NCBI GenBank assembly: GCA_001599595.1
Contig: BCHH01000022.1
Coordinates: 139,705 to 203,704 of the forward strand
Source: Beverwykella pulmonaria
Taxonomy: Eukaryota > Ascomycota > Dothideomycetes > Pleosporales > Melanommataceae
Direction of reading: 5' to 3'
Length of the DNA stretch: 64,000 nucleotides
In this document: positions 47,311 to 60,716 of the stretch, piece by piece
Numbering within the stretch: position 1 is the first letter of the stretch
Layout of the letters: each line of letters starts with the position of its first letter
The notes under the pieces: model-generated
Told to the model about the DNA's origin: nothing
What the model saw: only the letters and a program-made list of their open reading frames with translations
Databases searched by the model: none
Translations under genes and position numbers: made by a program

Positions 47311-48119
47311 ATGCCGCGATACCTCCCCCTCCTCGCGCCCCTGCTCCTCCTCCTGCTTCTCCTCCCCCTCATATCAGCCTGGCGCCCGACAGACCGCACA
47401 TGCGGCGGCACAACAATATGCCTCACATCGTTTAAATGGTGCGAGCCCTCGGGCGCAAGAGAATGCTACTACCCATCCAACGTATATCCACAGTCCGACT
47501 CCGCGGGCTCATTTCCGGCGCTGGTGTGGGAGGAGGAATATGAGATCAGCTGGAAGGGCGTCAAGCAAGACAGCGGAACCGTCAAGGTGCAATGGGTCTT
47601 TCTGGGGGATGGGAATTCCCAAAATCAGACTGTCGTCTGGGAGACTGGTACGTGGTATTCTGGGTTTGGTTTGCTGTTGACGGTACACGCACTACTCTCC
47701 GGACGTTCGCTGATGATGATATGCCAGATCTCGCCGCGCTGAACAACAACATCGTCTTCAAACCCTCCGCCTCCATGTTCCTCCCCACCACCTCGCCCGC
47801 CCCCCTATCCAACATCACCTTCGACGCCGCCCAAGGCCTCGTCACACAACAGTCCATGATCCGCATACAACAAGGGCCCGAATCCGCAGATATCAAAGAC
47901 ACCTCGGACACTTTTGTCGTCCTGCCCAGCGTGGCGCGCAAAGTCATCGATACAGCACTGGAAGAGGAGAGGAGGACGTGGAAAAAGAAGATGGCGGTCG
48001 GGCTTATCGTAGGCATACTAGGGAGCGCAGGGGTGGCGATTGCAGGGACGTGGTTTTGGATGCGGTGGTGGATGGCGAGGACAAGGAATGTGTGGTTGGG
48101 GAAGAAGGTCGTGGACTAG
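47311..48119 (+). CDS. Secreted/type I membrane protein, unknown
   Basis: Exons 47311-47647 and 47728-48119 (80-bp intron) give 242 residues. A strong signal peptide is present (residues 1-23, a run of Leu ending LISA). The ectodomain has four Cys near its start (TCGGTTICLTSFKWCEPSG..EC) and N-glycosylation sites (NQT, NIT). One TM span near the C-terminus (VGLIVGILGSAGVAIAGTWFW) is followed by a short basic tail. The splice junction rebuilds VVWETDLAALNN in frame. No named domain recognised; likely a cell-surface or secretory-pathway protein. Confidence 0.78.
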
Positions 48120-51100
48120 ATGCATCATATAATAAAGGAGAGGGAAGAGCACGAGCGTTTAGACAGATTGGGCGCGCAAGTGTTGGAGGGTGGTACATTG
48201 TAACAAATACTTGTTAGCGGGAGTTTGGTTAACGAAAAAGGAGCAACGGCTGCGCGCAATTTTGATACCTGGCATTAGCGTTGGAGCATTTCAAGATTGG
48301 GCATTGGGGCATTCGGTTTTGGAAAGGCGTTCCCATACTAGATCATGATGGAATGAGTAATTATACCCGTGTTTGATATTCGTCTTCTGCTGTTGATGGT
48401 GGTGCCATTCACTACGATACCCACCAGTTTTCCGATTTGATATCGTTCACTAGATTTAATTCGTGACATTCTGTGACTTCTTCTCCAGTCCCCCAATGTC
48501 CATAGGCACACACGATGTCATATTTTGAATGCAAAACCCCAGAACCAGAACTGAAACTTGATGGCTTCGTTGAATTCTGAGTTTTGAACCCAGCTGGAAA
48601 GAGCGCATGAGAAAAGTCCTGCACCCTCCTTTCCCCTCTGAATTACTGTTTCTTCTAGACTCACAGCTCCACTACACTATTCTGGAAATTCTACACGTCG
48701 AGCTTACCTACAATGACACTCATAAACCCACACGTGGCCGAATTTGGACTCGTCATTTAAATCGTCGTTGTCGGCTTTTGTTCCGCATTCGGATGGTCCA
48801 TTTAATGTGTAGTCCAATCAACCTATTTTAAACGTTTCGAATCAGCACTCAAGGCAGAGACATAGGGAGAGCGCGAACGACATACATCGCACATTTTGTG
48901 ATCATTGGGCCCGGAGCCGCATTGCCATTCCCTTTCTTCAATATGGATTTTTTTTTTTTGTCGCTGATCAGCCGGCTACAAATAGCAAGCATTCATAGTG
49001 TTTTTAGGGTCATGGTTTCAAGGTGGAGCTTTTACTCCCTTTGGGCAGAAAAGAATGACCCGCACATAACCTACTTCCAGGACCATTTGCAGTAGGTCTT
49101 GCTCTCAAAGTCACACTTCCATGAGTCACCTCTAACTATGTTTTTGTATCCCATAACCACTTCCTACAAGGAGAAACGCGGTAGTGGGACAGGACTTTTA
49201 CTAGATTTCTTTCCAGTAACAGGAACCCCTGAACGGATATTCAATGGGAATAGACATGAACCATTTTATCTCTAGTTTCTTTCGCCAGAGCTTTTACCAA
49301 TTCAATGAGGTACATATCTTTGGTTTCAAAATATGGATCCCCAGAGAGGGCGAAAGGGTCGGACACTAGCTACATGGCAGCTATTTGATGAGATTCTACC
49401 AAAACTAATAGAAAGAGGAGGATTAGTAGGTTAACATGCGTAGAATGAGTTGAAGCAGTACATTCGTAGTTAACACAATAGTTTGGTATGCTGATGCTTC
49501 TAACTCTGTCTTTCTGGCTATATGAAGACTTGCTTCATTGAATTTAAAGTCCACCGCCCGTCAAACTCATGCGACTGTGTGTCTCGCTTTTTAAGTACCA
49601 GTTATACTCTTTCGCCTTCCCTTCACTGTCTGAGTTTGAGAATACCCACAGTCGACCAGGAATGCATCGAACTTGGCTCTTCACACCTTAGTCTCTGCAG
49701 CGAGCAAGTCTTGAAATAGTCGCTTCCAGTTTTTATTGAAGATAAACGGGCTCGAGTCTGATGCAGCAACTACAAAACTGGGCAGAAGAAGAGGCTTATA
49801 TAGATAGTAAGGTTCATATTGGAGACTCCACATGGATTTTTCTCCACCTCCTTTTCGTTCGGCGACGAAGAGGCCGTGTACATCTTCACGTCAAATCCAC
49901 ACTTTCTACTTTTAAAACACTCCAGAAGCTCGTCATGGGCCCTATTTGCTAAGAAGTGCCGGAAGAAACCATCCATGTCGGGTAGTAGGGATAGGTTCAA
50001 GCATTCTCTCTTTCCCGAGGACTACACGAGGAGAAGATCGACGTGTCAAGATAATCTAATAGAAAGGTATCGTTAAAATACAGAGACTAAACAATGTTGT
50101 AGCGTTGCTTCTTTGTTCCATGATTGGAGTCTAGATGATTTTCGTAAATATCAACCTGGGATCGTGTCCAAAATACACGTACGTCAGGTGATGTAAGTTA
50201 TGACTTATAAATCTCCCAAGTTCCTGTACAGAAGCTCTACATGAGCCATAAATACCGCCTTCCTGCGCTATATTAGGGAAGTCATGAGGGTTACAGATTC
50301 AACTATTAGTTACACATTTTTCAGTCCACTATTAGACTTTTTTTTGTGGCCTCTCCCTTTTGATTTTGGGCGAGGAGAATATTCCTTTGGTTAAGCAACC
50401 TCTTCAGCCTACAATCCGAATCTGAAAATTATAAGTGAAGAAACCAGAACAGGCTCAGGAGTAAAGTATTTATAGATATGCAAGCGCCGAACAAGAAACT
50501 TCCATGCGAACCAGAAGTTAATAGTTTTTAGTCCGACTGAACACTCCATGTCGAACACAGGAAGCAAGTCAAAGAAGTGCCCCGAAAACACTCCATGGAA
50601 GGAACTCCGTTATATTCTAATGTCGCACGGCGCACGACACATGTCTCGTATAGATCTGGTTAGGTTAAGAGAAGTCCATCTAGAAAGATCTCATTTCTCT
50701 GGAGCAAATGACATAGGGGCACCTTCACTGATGTGCAATTTGTTGCGCTGGAGACATCTAGGGGAGTGCGAACTCCATGCTTTCATAACTTCATCGATTG
50801 AAGTGTACCATGGGCAGCATCCTTCTTAATTTGTCAAGAGCAAACTTTGCAGACAAGAACTCATCGTGTCTCATACTTGATCTCATAATTTGTTGCCCAC
50901 AACTCATACTCTAGTCTTACATTCATTTTCATCGCAGACGTATTCTAAGCAAAGCCCCTCCATGGCACTATCCTTTCGAAGTTGACAAAGCTTGAGCGGA
51001 GAGAACTAGAGGGGGAGGGTGTTGGCAGAGGAACAAGTGACATGGCTTCAGAGACGAGGCGGACTGCGAAGTGGCTTGAGCACCAAGGACGGGATGGAAT

Positions 51101-51237
51101 TAGGAAGGAAAAATTTGTAGATCGAGTAAGGAATTGGATATTTACTTAAAAATATCATGAGAGGGGATTATACCCTGTATACCCCCATCTCCATTTATAT
51201 CTTTCTTCCTTCTTCCTTCACATATCCAACTACCAAT
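48120..51237. other. Long gene-poor region
   Basis: About 3.1 kb, AT-rich, with frequent stops. The longest minus-strand pieces (for example 49770-50000 and 50409-50591) look locally protein-like but have no start, splice partner or domain I can identify. It may contain degraded mobile elements or gene remnants. The 3' end of the sterol acyltransferase gene lies at its right edge. Confidence 0.45.
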
Positions 51238-53305
51238 CTAGACAATGAGATACAAACTTGTAATCAAACTAGGCCCAATAAACAAGCCAATCCAAAAGAT
51301 CAAATTCCCAAGTGTATCCTTTCCCTTCATCAACTTGGTCTTACTAATCGCCGCAAGGGGCAACTGGCTCAACTGAAGCGCAAACAAATACCCCCTTACC
51401 TTCTTAAACAGACAAAACATGAGCAGTTCATGTACGAGGGCGCTGAGCAAGAACGTCGCGAATGTGGCGCTCATCTTGCTGAGATGGAAAGCGGATATTG
51501 AAGAATGATAGACGTGGCGGAGTAGAAAATGGTGGACGGGCCGATTCCAATCCCGTGCGTATTGATCCCAGGATACTGAGTTCCACCAATCTCCATAAAA
51601 AGAGCGGTCCGCGAAGCACGTCACTTCGGCAAGCACGTTGAGCACGCATTCCCAGATCACATACCAGGCAAGAAGTTGTTCAAGGAGGAGGGGGAAGAGC
51701 ATGTCTGAGACCACCCAGGGGAACTCTTTCCAGCGCTGTTCGAGCGTCATGCCGGCTTCCTTCTGTCTGACCGTTTCGATGACTACGGGGTAGATGTACG
51801 CTTGTGAGAGGATGATCATGATCCAGATGACTCCAAGTGTTGCCACAGACTTCTCGGCCACGTACCACCAGTTGATGCGCTCTTGTCGGGGATACTCGAG
51901 CTCGTAGACCAGAGTTGGTAGACAGGTCCAATCCACTAAGTTGTAGAGAGTGAGGTTATTAGGATATGCATTTTCGATGGTCGCGCATTTTCCACGCAGT
52001 TCTTCGTCCAGTATAGTAATTTCGGTATTGATCACGCGAGCAAATGCTTGTATCTGCTCTGTATCGAGAGGTTCGCCCCCTTCGATTGCCTTGGCCATCG
52101 TTGCGATCTCGGAGTGTTCGGTGGACAGATTCGTCGAGTATTTCGGTCCGATGTGGCGACGCTGGGTAAGGTTATCATGTGTAGGGGCATCGACACTTGT
52201 AGCGAACAGGGATTGTGACTTTGGAGCCGTTGGTGTGGGGCTGTCTAGGGCCTCGATATCTTCGAGCTGTTTGAGCTTTTGGGTGAAGAGCTTCCGACGT
52301 CGGTGCACACGGGAGACTTGGCATGTATTAGCTAGTAGTGGATTGGAGGGAGAAACTGCACTCACGATAGCCATTGTAAAAAGCATAAGAATGCTGCTTC
52401 ATAAGCAAAACAAAGTCGTGCAAAACAATGAAAACAGTATGGGTCCATGGCCACTCCCGATAAAAGCTGACCCAAATGACACTTCCGGTGAAGAAGACCT
52501 GCCACAGCGACTGAATGATCCAACCAGATCTGTTCCAGGTCAGGTAGTCCTTCGCAATCGCCTTCTGAAGGAAATATCCGAAGCTGGTGGCGAAGCACAT
52601 GGCGCCGTCGGTAACAAGCAGCGCAAACAGGTCCCTGTCAACCATCAAGTGCAGTATCTCGGCTCTGCCAAATACAGATCCCTGGTTTTTGTAGTTCTGT
52701 GCAGCGATCTTGACGAGCAGCAGGAACATGGCCAGCCAGAATAGGGTGAAGAAGCCATGGAAGGGCGACTCCGAGGCCAATGGGTTCTGGCGGTCAAAGG
52801 TGGTGAACTGGCGCGTGAAGACCAGATCTCTGATGCGATTGCGCGTCTGTCCGCTCAATCTGGCTGCCTCGCGCTCCATGCCCGCCCGCATAATCTCCCG
52901 AAACTCGGGGTCGTCGGCCGTCAACGTGTATTTGCCCTTCTTGCCCGCCTTCTCGACAATGACCTGTATGCTCTTCCGCCGCCCATCTCTTTTCTTCCCT
53001 GAGGTTGCCACGTCGGTATTCTTGCTGTCGTAGTGGACGTCGATGCTGCCGCTGTCGGATGGAATGGCCGTGGTACTCCGGCTGGCGGCTGCCTCCCCTC
53101 TCGACTCAGGCTTCAATGGCTCCGAATCGTGTTCTCCAGACGCAATCGAGCCTGTTTCCGGCGTCGAGGAGCCCTCACTACCCGTTCGGGCGTCATCTGT
53201 GAGGCCATCGAGCGCGTGCGACATGGCTGATTTGCCGCTGGTGAGGGGCGAGAGATCGGTTTTCGTGGCGTGGGACGACGGATGGATGGATGCAGGTGCC
53301 GCCAT
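51238..53305 (-). CDS. Sterol O-acyltransferase (ACAT/ARE type, MBOAT)
   Basis: Exons 52366-53305 and 51238-52316 (49-bp intron GTGAGT...CCAAG) encode 672 residues; the start is the first ATG of the frame (MAAPASIHP). A polar Ser/Thr-rich cytoplasmic N-terminus of ~180 residues precedes multiple TM helices. MBOAT hallmarks are FYGDWWNSVSWDQYARDWNRPVHHFLLRHVY (the FYxDWWN signature) and the catalytic His in SALVHELLMF. In yeast, Are1/Are2 esterify ergosterol and its precursors with fatty acids at the ER for storage in lipid droplets; the same reaction is expected here. An extra Ser/Pro loop (about residues 330-390) separates the N- and C-terminal membrane parts. Confidence 0.93.
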
Positions 53306-54239
53306 GGTTGTGGAAATCTGTGAAGAGTACTGTACAATCAAAATTGATAACAATGCAGCAATGCGACGATGCTCATGGGGGCTCTGGTGCAGGTTGAAGC
53401 AGTGACGCGGACCCAGAGATCAACAAGACTTGGGCGGAGCCGTAAGCCGACGACATTGGAGAGAGATATAGCTTGCGGATTCAGGCAAGAGTGAGGTGAG
53501 AAGTGGCCACGGCAAGAGCACACGACCTGCTGCGCTCCGGATGTTCCGCGGACCAAAGACAAGCAGCGTGAAGCCTGCGCGGAGCTTCGCGGCGGAGGGG
53601 AGCTTGACTAGAGATGCAGGGCAATGCCGCCACAGCATCACCAGCCACAGCACGTGATCTATGGCCGTCACCTTACCTCACACCTCAACCCGCAACATCA
53701 CGACATTTCCTGCTCGCTTTTCCAAACACGAGCCGCCCCAAGCGGAAACCAGTGCGAGAGATAACCAACCAATCCGCACCTGCTTCGACCCCCTCGTACT
53801 TCGCATTCAGCCCTGCATTTCGGCATCCCGACCGGGTCTCCCCAGACGGTTCAACACATCGGGCTGTAGCCTGCAACAGGCATCACACTTCTCCATCTGC
53901 AACTCACCGTCGCCTCAGCCTCTCCTGAATTTTTGCGCTAGGGAGATGCGAGCCGCGGTGTGGGAGCCAGTGACAGGCTCTCATTTACGCCCACGTTGCT
54001 TGGCGGAACCTTGAACCTTAAGCGACCCTATCGTGATGCAGTCACCAAATAAAAACACGAGCGGGTTGTGGTCGTCACAGGGCCTGGGGTAAAAATAGGC
54101 GGGCTCGAACCAAGATATAACAAGACGAGGCTGCTGCGAAACGGCCGTGGCTTTTGGCGCAAAGTTATCGACAGTATCGCACAACACCAGGCCTGGGATA
54201 TCTCGCATTTCACACACATCGCCAGATCTAGCAATCGCC
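53306..54239. other. Divergent promoter region
   Basis: About 0.93 kb between the divergently transcribed sterol acyltransferase and 7-TM genes. Plus-strand ORFs at 53614-54014 overlap in two frames and lack domains, so they are treated as chance. Confidence 0.5.
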
Positions 54240-55512
54240 ATGGCCCCCAAGGGCGGGAAAAGTGGAGGAGGCAAAGGTGGAGGAGGATCTAGCTTCACCA
54301 CCAGCTGCCCAGGAGCCTTCCAGAACGATTATACCGGTGGTGCATCACGCATTCCATACTTTGCCTCATACTGCGTCTTCTTCCTCGTCACCCTGGCCAT
54401 TCTGATTGCCAAGTCCAAGATCAACAAGAGATATCCGAACTCGAAGAAGCTGCTTGGTCCTATTTATGTCATCTCGCTGTTGTCTACTCTCCTGTAAGTT
54501 GTCGAGCGTCGCCCAGTACACAGGCCAATCCACTGACCATCACCAGCGCTTACGCTCTCATCATAATTGCTACTATGCTCCAGGAATGCCAAACCACATC
54601 TTTCTACAGCTACTATCAGTGGGCAATCGCATTCGTCATCTTCTTCCGACTGGGCAACTACCTGCTCCTAGTGCTGGTTGTCTACAGCGTCAATGACTTT
54701 TTGCGACAACACCACGGCCACAACCCCAGCTATTTCAAGTTCATCTACGGTGCCATTCTTGTGGTAATGGGCGCCCTCACCTGTGCTTTCATTGGATTGA
54801 GTTGCTACAATTACTGGACCTACTCCAACACCGTCACTCGAAGCGAGAGGCTTTATGACCAGGAGATAAATCTTATGCTCGCATATTACGTTCTCTACAT
54901 GGTCAGTGTCATCGTAGCGGGCGTCCTTTCGGGTGCGACCCTTGTTTCCATGGGTTCTCGTAGCATACCAACAACCGTAAGTTCTCTCTTTCTCCTTAAC
55001 CCCAAGCTTCCCCACTAACTCACCCGTAGGGCTTCAAGGGCTGGACAATCGCCCTCATCGTCTCCATGCTCATCTGGGTTGTCTTCACCATCGCCGAAGA
55101 CGGCTCTTATGTAGCTGGTCTCCACGATCCCCTGTACCTTGGTTTCTCAGCCACGGTGTACCAAGCCTTTAACTGGATCGAGTCTGCCTTTAATGCCTTC
55201 GCCTGGATCTGCATCCTCTTCATCGCAAAGTCTTCTCTGCTATCTGGTGTGGCCGTACCCTATCCAACCACGCAGACGTACAATACTCAGATACCGGCAT
55301 ATACTCCCCCACTTTCGCAACAAACACAACCAATGTACGCCCCAGCTCCTATCCCGCAGCAGCAGTATCAGCAGCAACAGCAATTGCCGTATACAGTCCA
55401 CTCAGGCCCGCCGCCGCCACCACAGCAGCCGTATTACTATCAGCAGCAGCCCGTATATAATGGCACACCAAGCCCTGTGAATGGAGGTGGACATATAGCG
55501 GAGGTCAAATAG
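54240..55512 (+). CDS. 7-TM integral membrane protein with P/Q-rich tail
   Basis: Exons 54240-54493, 54547-54976 and 55030-55512 (two 53-bp introns) encode 388 residues. A Gly/Lys-rich N-terminus precedes seven hydrophobic helices, starting with IPYFASYCVFFLVTLAILIA and ending with AFNWIESAFNAFAWICILFIA. A cytoplasmic tail of ~90 residues rich in Pro, Gln and Tyr follows (QQQYQQQQQ; PPPPPQQPYYYQQQP). I recognise the type as an uncharacterised Pezizomycotina membrane protein with an aromatic/Gln-rich tail. A receptor-like role is possible but unsupported by specific motifs. Confidence 0.82.
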
Positions 55513-57576
55513 ATGGCAAGATGTCACATGGCAGGCCCGAGGTAAGACTTTTGGGCTCAGAAAATCGAGGAGATGCCAGCTCGAGTTTCTTGTCTTGTTT
55601 GTGCATTTTAAGGCGGGTTTCGAATCCCGAATTTGCCTCGCATTCTCTCTCTGTCTAGCAATATACCACTCTACCACCCTAATCTAGCATCTCGTTTCAG
55701 AAGCGCACGTTGGAAACTTTGCTTATATAGTCGTTCAGTCATTCTATCAGATACCCCGTTTAGTAGAAATATATGGATTTCAAACATCCCAAACATACGC
55801 TCCGTTTTGATCTTCTGTGGTGACTGCAGGCTACTAACTTCAACAAAAACACCATCTCCTTCGCACTCTCCACTCTTTACACCCCCCAATAGTTCCCTTA
55901 ATTAAAATTCCCTAATTATACGTACCACGTTTCTCGCTCCCATGCGCCGAGGAACTAAAACATCGGAGGAGCAATTGGATAGAGCGTTTGGTTAAAAGAA
56001 GATTTTCTAAATTCACAGAATTGGCGAGGATTGTACGGCGGATTAGAAGTGCGGAAGGACTTTTATCCATGGGAGTTTGCGGGACTTGGAGAGAGAGATT
56101 AAGGGTTTGACTAGGCGGACGAAGAAGAGCATGAAATGGTGGTGGTGAGTAGCAACACTATTCATATTGAATATCTCGTGCTTCGAAGTTTCACTACCCA
56201 AGGCGGCGCTCTTTCTTCTCATGTCTTTGTTCCATGTCCCGGCCTCGGTAAGCTATATAAACACCCACCCGCGATCCTCACACTTCCCAGATATGCACTT
56301 CTCGCACTTTATTGAAAAGAGCTCTTCATATGACCAATGTCGTGAGCTCTCATTGTGCAACTACAGAGCTTCAAGCCATGGCTGTGGATATAAAGTACTA
56401 TAGAGGGGCTTCAAAGGCGGCACGACGGGGGAAGTGTGTGTGCTTCAGTTATAGTTGTGCGAGTGAACATGGTGGACTGGAGGGAGGGAGACATGAGGTG
56501 GTGACCAGCATTGGATGCAGCATGGTCATCATTTACACCACTGCAATGTTTGCTCGGCTTGTTTCACGCCAGGTTCATATCTATATCGCACTCGCTTCCC
56601 CTTTTGGTATTTTGGTGGTCCTTTAGTGGCTGAGACTATCTAAACACGCTCCTCGTCTCGCTCTGCCTCGTTCGTCTTCCTCTCAAACAGTGTCGTCTTC
56701 ACTAAAATAGTTGACGGAGATGATCCATATTGGATTGCATTGGCGCTTGGTGGGAACTAAACAAGATCACAAACAATACTGCAACAGTTTCTACGCGCCA
56801 TTCACTCATGTCAGCTTATCTTCATTAACGGATTGTTTATATACGACTTCCTTATTCCTCTGAATTCCTCTCTTGTTCTGCTCGATCGCAAGACTTCGCG
56901 ACCTTCTGATTCTGTTGGCATTCATGGTCATGGTCATGGCTTTTACAGGCGTGGGATCTGTGTGCTAAATAAAAGCGAGTTCGTGAGCTCTCATGGGGAA
57001 TTTCGAGAGGCGGTGGAGGGGAGGCTCTAGGAATTGATTTACACCTCGTTAGCGAGAGTGACTATAGAACGGGTAGTACAGCAATGATCATTACCTCACT
57101 CATGTTCATATTAGACATCATTGGAACTACGCGTGCTTCTAGCCTTCCCTTATATGTATCTATTTAAGCTATCTTCATAGATTCCTTGTCCGTACAGGGA
57201 CCCAGTTTTCTCACTGTCCGAAAACAAAAAGCAAGGGCTCCCATGATCTCCTGTTTGGGGAACTAGATATTAGGAAGGAATGAAACCACAGATCATGTGG
57301 AATTCAAATCCGGGGTGTTGTCTTGTGACTAATATACACTTCTGTTCTGTAGATGATATTTTCAAAATCTTACACGCGGATCTTATGAGCAATGAGGTGT
57401 ATTGGTATTCGAATTTTTTTTAAGTGTAACCAAAAAAGCGTCTGGGTTATATATTTCTAGAGTAGACATATATTCATAAAATCGTTGATCAAATCTGAAT
57501 TTGTCCGCTCAAATCTAACTTCTTAACGTGGGAACTGTGCTAATCACACTTTCTGCGTCTATATCTTACATTTAAT
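55513..57576. other. Intergenic region, no gene supported
   Basis: About 2 kb, AT-rich. ORFs of 60-105 codons (for example 56312-56626 (+)) show no domain. A short hairpin-like palindrome GGGTTTCGAATCCC lies near 55615 and is not part of a tRNA. Confidence 0.45.
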
Positions 57577-58908
57577 ATGAGTGGCTCCACCATCTCCATT
57601 CAGCCCTCCCATCCAAGTTTCTGGGATGATGAAATTATTGCCTTGACCCTTCAGACTGAGTAGATCAATTATCGCGACGAAACGTCTAAGGGAAAACACT
57701 CGACTGACAACATCCTAGACATTGAGGTGGCGTGCGCCAATTTCCTTTATGAGATTGAGGCTCACTTGTCGTTCCTCAAAGACGCAAAACTGGCACATAG
57801 AATTGCGCAAGCTGTTGATACCGATGCTCTAGAACTTGTGCATGTAGAGGCGCAAGCCCAGGAGGATCGTCGACTTGCTATGCAGATGAGCAGCGATGAT
57901 TCCGAGCTCGAGGCCCCTCCACCGTATATCGAGAAGGTTCACAACGAGTTTGTCGAGGATGAAGTCGTTCGTCGGTTCGCTGCCCTTCTGGCCTCCGACG
58001 ACAGCCTTTACCATGACCCAGAGACTGAGGCCGGACCATCGGTCCCCTACGCTCGACATCAAATTGATGCATTGGGGAAGTTGTCCCGCGAAGAGTTCGA
58101 GTGTTGTTCTTGCCGTGAGGATTTCCGTTTCGCTTCCATCACTCAGCTCAAACGCGAACACTGCTATTGCCATGGATGCTTGAAGCGTGTCATCATGCGA
58201 GCCGTGGATGAAAAAGATCTTTCCTGGCTGCCTCCAAGATTTTGCGGTGCCTCGATCACATCGATTGCTTGACCGAACAAGAGATGGTCGAGTTTCAGAA
58301 GGTTGAAACCGAGAGAGCTACCATAGACAAGACTTACTGCAGCAACTCTGACTGCAGAAGGTTTATTTTACCAAGTCGCATCACCGCAAGTGAGGCCATA
58401 TGCCCTCGCTGCCTAGCCAAAACGTGCACCATGTGCAAGAATTCATTCCACGAGGACGACTGCCTGGCTGATCCTGACCTGCAGGCTACTTTGGAGCTAG
58501 GTAGAAATCAACGCTGGCAGCGGTGCTATTCGTGCCACCGCTTGGTGGAAATTGATTGGGGCTGTAATCATATGACGTGAGTTATAACGATTTTGCATTT
58601 TGAATGGATCTTAGTAAAGCGAGCTAACTTTCGCATGAAGTTGCACATGTGGTACAGAATTCTGCTATGTTTGTGGAACCAAGTGGGCCAACCCACGACA
58701 ATGGACCTGCGAATTTTGGATTGAAGAGAGCTTGATCCATTGGGTAGAACAAGTTTACGATCGAGCCGCACCACCCAACATTAGGCCTGCCGAGCGCCAA
58801 TGCCGTATCGCCGAGATACGGGAGCAACTATGTGATACCGATGACTGTGAGCATAGAGGTCGGCGAAAGTTTCAAAAAATCGAGGGAGGTCGTCGTGCTC
58901 ACTTCTAG
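57577..58908 (+). pseudogene. Broken RBR-type E3 ubiquitin ligase gene
   Basis: The frame opens at ATG 57577 (MSGSTISIQ, WDDEIIALTLQTE) but meets TAG at 57661. The same frame then continues with clearly coding sequence up to TGA at 58270. Conserved features are PPPYIEK, RING1 cysteines (ECCSCREDF, CYCHGCL) and a PPRFCG motif. Around 58230-58265 the frame shifts by one base, and the IBR and RING2 parts continue (TYCSNSDCRRFI, CPRCLAKTCTMCK, WGCNHMT). After a 64-bp intron (58577-58640) comes CTCGTEFCYVCGTKW and a stop at 58906. Fungi carry many such RING-IBR-RING proteins, which pass ubiquitin through a RING2 Cys. One nonsense codon plus one frameshift make this copy a probable pseudogene. Confidence 0.75.
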
Positions 58909-60716
58909 TGCAAGATGTGAAATTCTAGGCACCGCAATTTTATCATGCGTTGCCGTGGATGTTAAATAGAAATTGGTATGGAGTGCCGTTTGAATCGTGT
59001 TTGATCGTTCTCCTGGGCAAGCGAGACTTGTAGATGGATGTAATGGACCCTTGTTAAGTTCTTCTGCTTCCAATTCTCATACCTTCAATCTTTGACCTTT
59101 GGTCACTCACTCTTGTTAATAAAAACCCATACTCTCGTTAAGTCTTGTCCAAGAAATTCATGCACACAATGGTGCCTCCCAATGTAGGCACATCAGAATA
59201 TCCAAACCATTGAGCCCCACCCAGTATTTGGTTGCCACTGCCCTATTAACTTTCCATCTCGTCTAGACTTAGCTTACCCACATCCGGAAGTTTCCTCCTG
59301 CCCTTTCCTCCACTATTATTTTCTGAAGAGTCCTTGTCATTTCCAATCGCCGTCCTCCATGTACCGATCCTTCGTTATAGGCTATGAAGCTGTCTTTCCC
59401 TCCTTAAGATCCTGAAACCTGAGCTGAACCCAACAACAAAAAATCGGTAGCCGAACAACGTACTAACAACCACTATCCTACGTCATACGTAGCCTTCCTG
59501 CCAATCCTCCTACCTGCACTTGCCAACCAACCATTCTAGCTCTAGCGCATGCCAATATTTTCCCCTTAGATAACGCTCCAGGTCCAACGCCGCAAAACCC
59601 GAGCCAAATCGGGCCATGAGGATGTAAATGAGCAGCAGGCCAGAGCCAACAAGTCAGTTCCCTTACGGATCGCCGACAATGAAAGCATCCTCTGTAGCGA
59701 CGCGCTCTTTCAGATTGGAAATGGGGCGGGAATATATTTTGTTGCCCGTAGAGCGTGTGGACAAGGTATTTGGCTTCGAGGTGGAGACGGTGGCGCTTTC
59801 CATGGAGGAGCTATAGTGCATATAAGTCTTCGCTCTTTATGTATTGGGTATCACTGCGAAATTGGAGGTTGAACAAACATGAACGTCACTGTCAGCTTCA
59901 CTGAATCAAAGTAACTATCCCAGATCTGTTTCTCGCTCGTGTCCTTGATCTTCTTGGCCTAGAGATATAATGAAATCTCGCGATTCCAAGTTCCACAACT
60001 CTTCAGGTAGATTCTGATGCCGAGCTAACTGTCCTTGGCTGTGGCGATGACGGTGGATAAGCTTCCGGGACAGAGACCTACGTCTCGGCAACCGTTTCAG
60101 ACCCGTGCATAAACTTCGTCTGTCACGGGCATATTATATTGTTACCTGGCTATGTGAGGGTGGAAATATCCGGAATGTGACCAGGAGCTCGAACTTCTGC
60201 TCTTTCATCTGGCAATGCGGTAGGACGCCAGTAACTAAAGATCTGCATTATCTTTTTCTATTTGATGGTCGTTGCTTGTTCCTAACGATGTTAACTTATT
60301 TTCCTAAGACAAAATTTGTCCTCCGCACGCGCCGTTCTTCCTTGCCTCAGTAGAGAAAATGTTCAGAGAGCCTATCGATCGTGAACTGACCGATAGCAGT
60401 CGCAAAAAAGACATTTTCGCAGACTCACAAGAGACATGTGTTGCAATCGCCAGGATGACCACCTTCACGCACCAAATGGTATGACCTAATTCCACTAGCG
60501 GGCATATGCATTCACGTCCAGGAAAAAAAAAAAAGATAACGCAATAAAAATTGAATGTAGGCTTGATTGCATTCACCAAATAACCACCTAATCCTCCGCA
60601 GCATAAAAACCATGGCAGTCGCAATCCCGGGTATCGTAACCATTATCGCATCTATTCAACTCTCAAGCGTGTGTGCGCGCATCACAGTCACGTGGATCGC
60701 ATCCACTTCCGCCTTT
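58909..60716. other. Intergenic region, no gene supported
   Basis: About 1.8 kb. A small plus-strand ORF (59628-59816) and an AT-rich ORF at 60105-60353 are without support. A run of A at about 60521-60533 lies before the small membrane-protein gene's 3' end. Confidence 0.45.

Noticed and set aside
55610..55630. T-arm-like palindrome GGGTTTCGAATCCC
   Set aside because: No acceptor, D or anticodon stems could be folded around it, so it is not called a tRNA.
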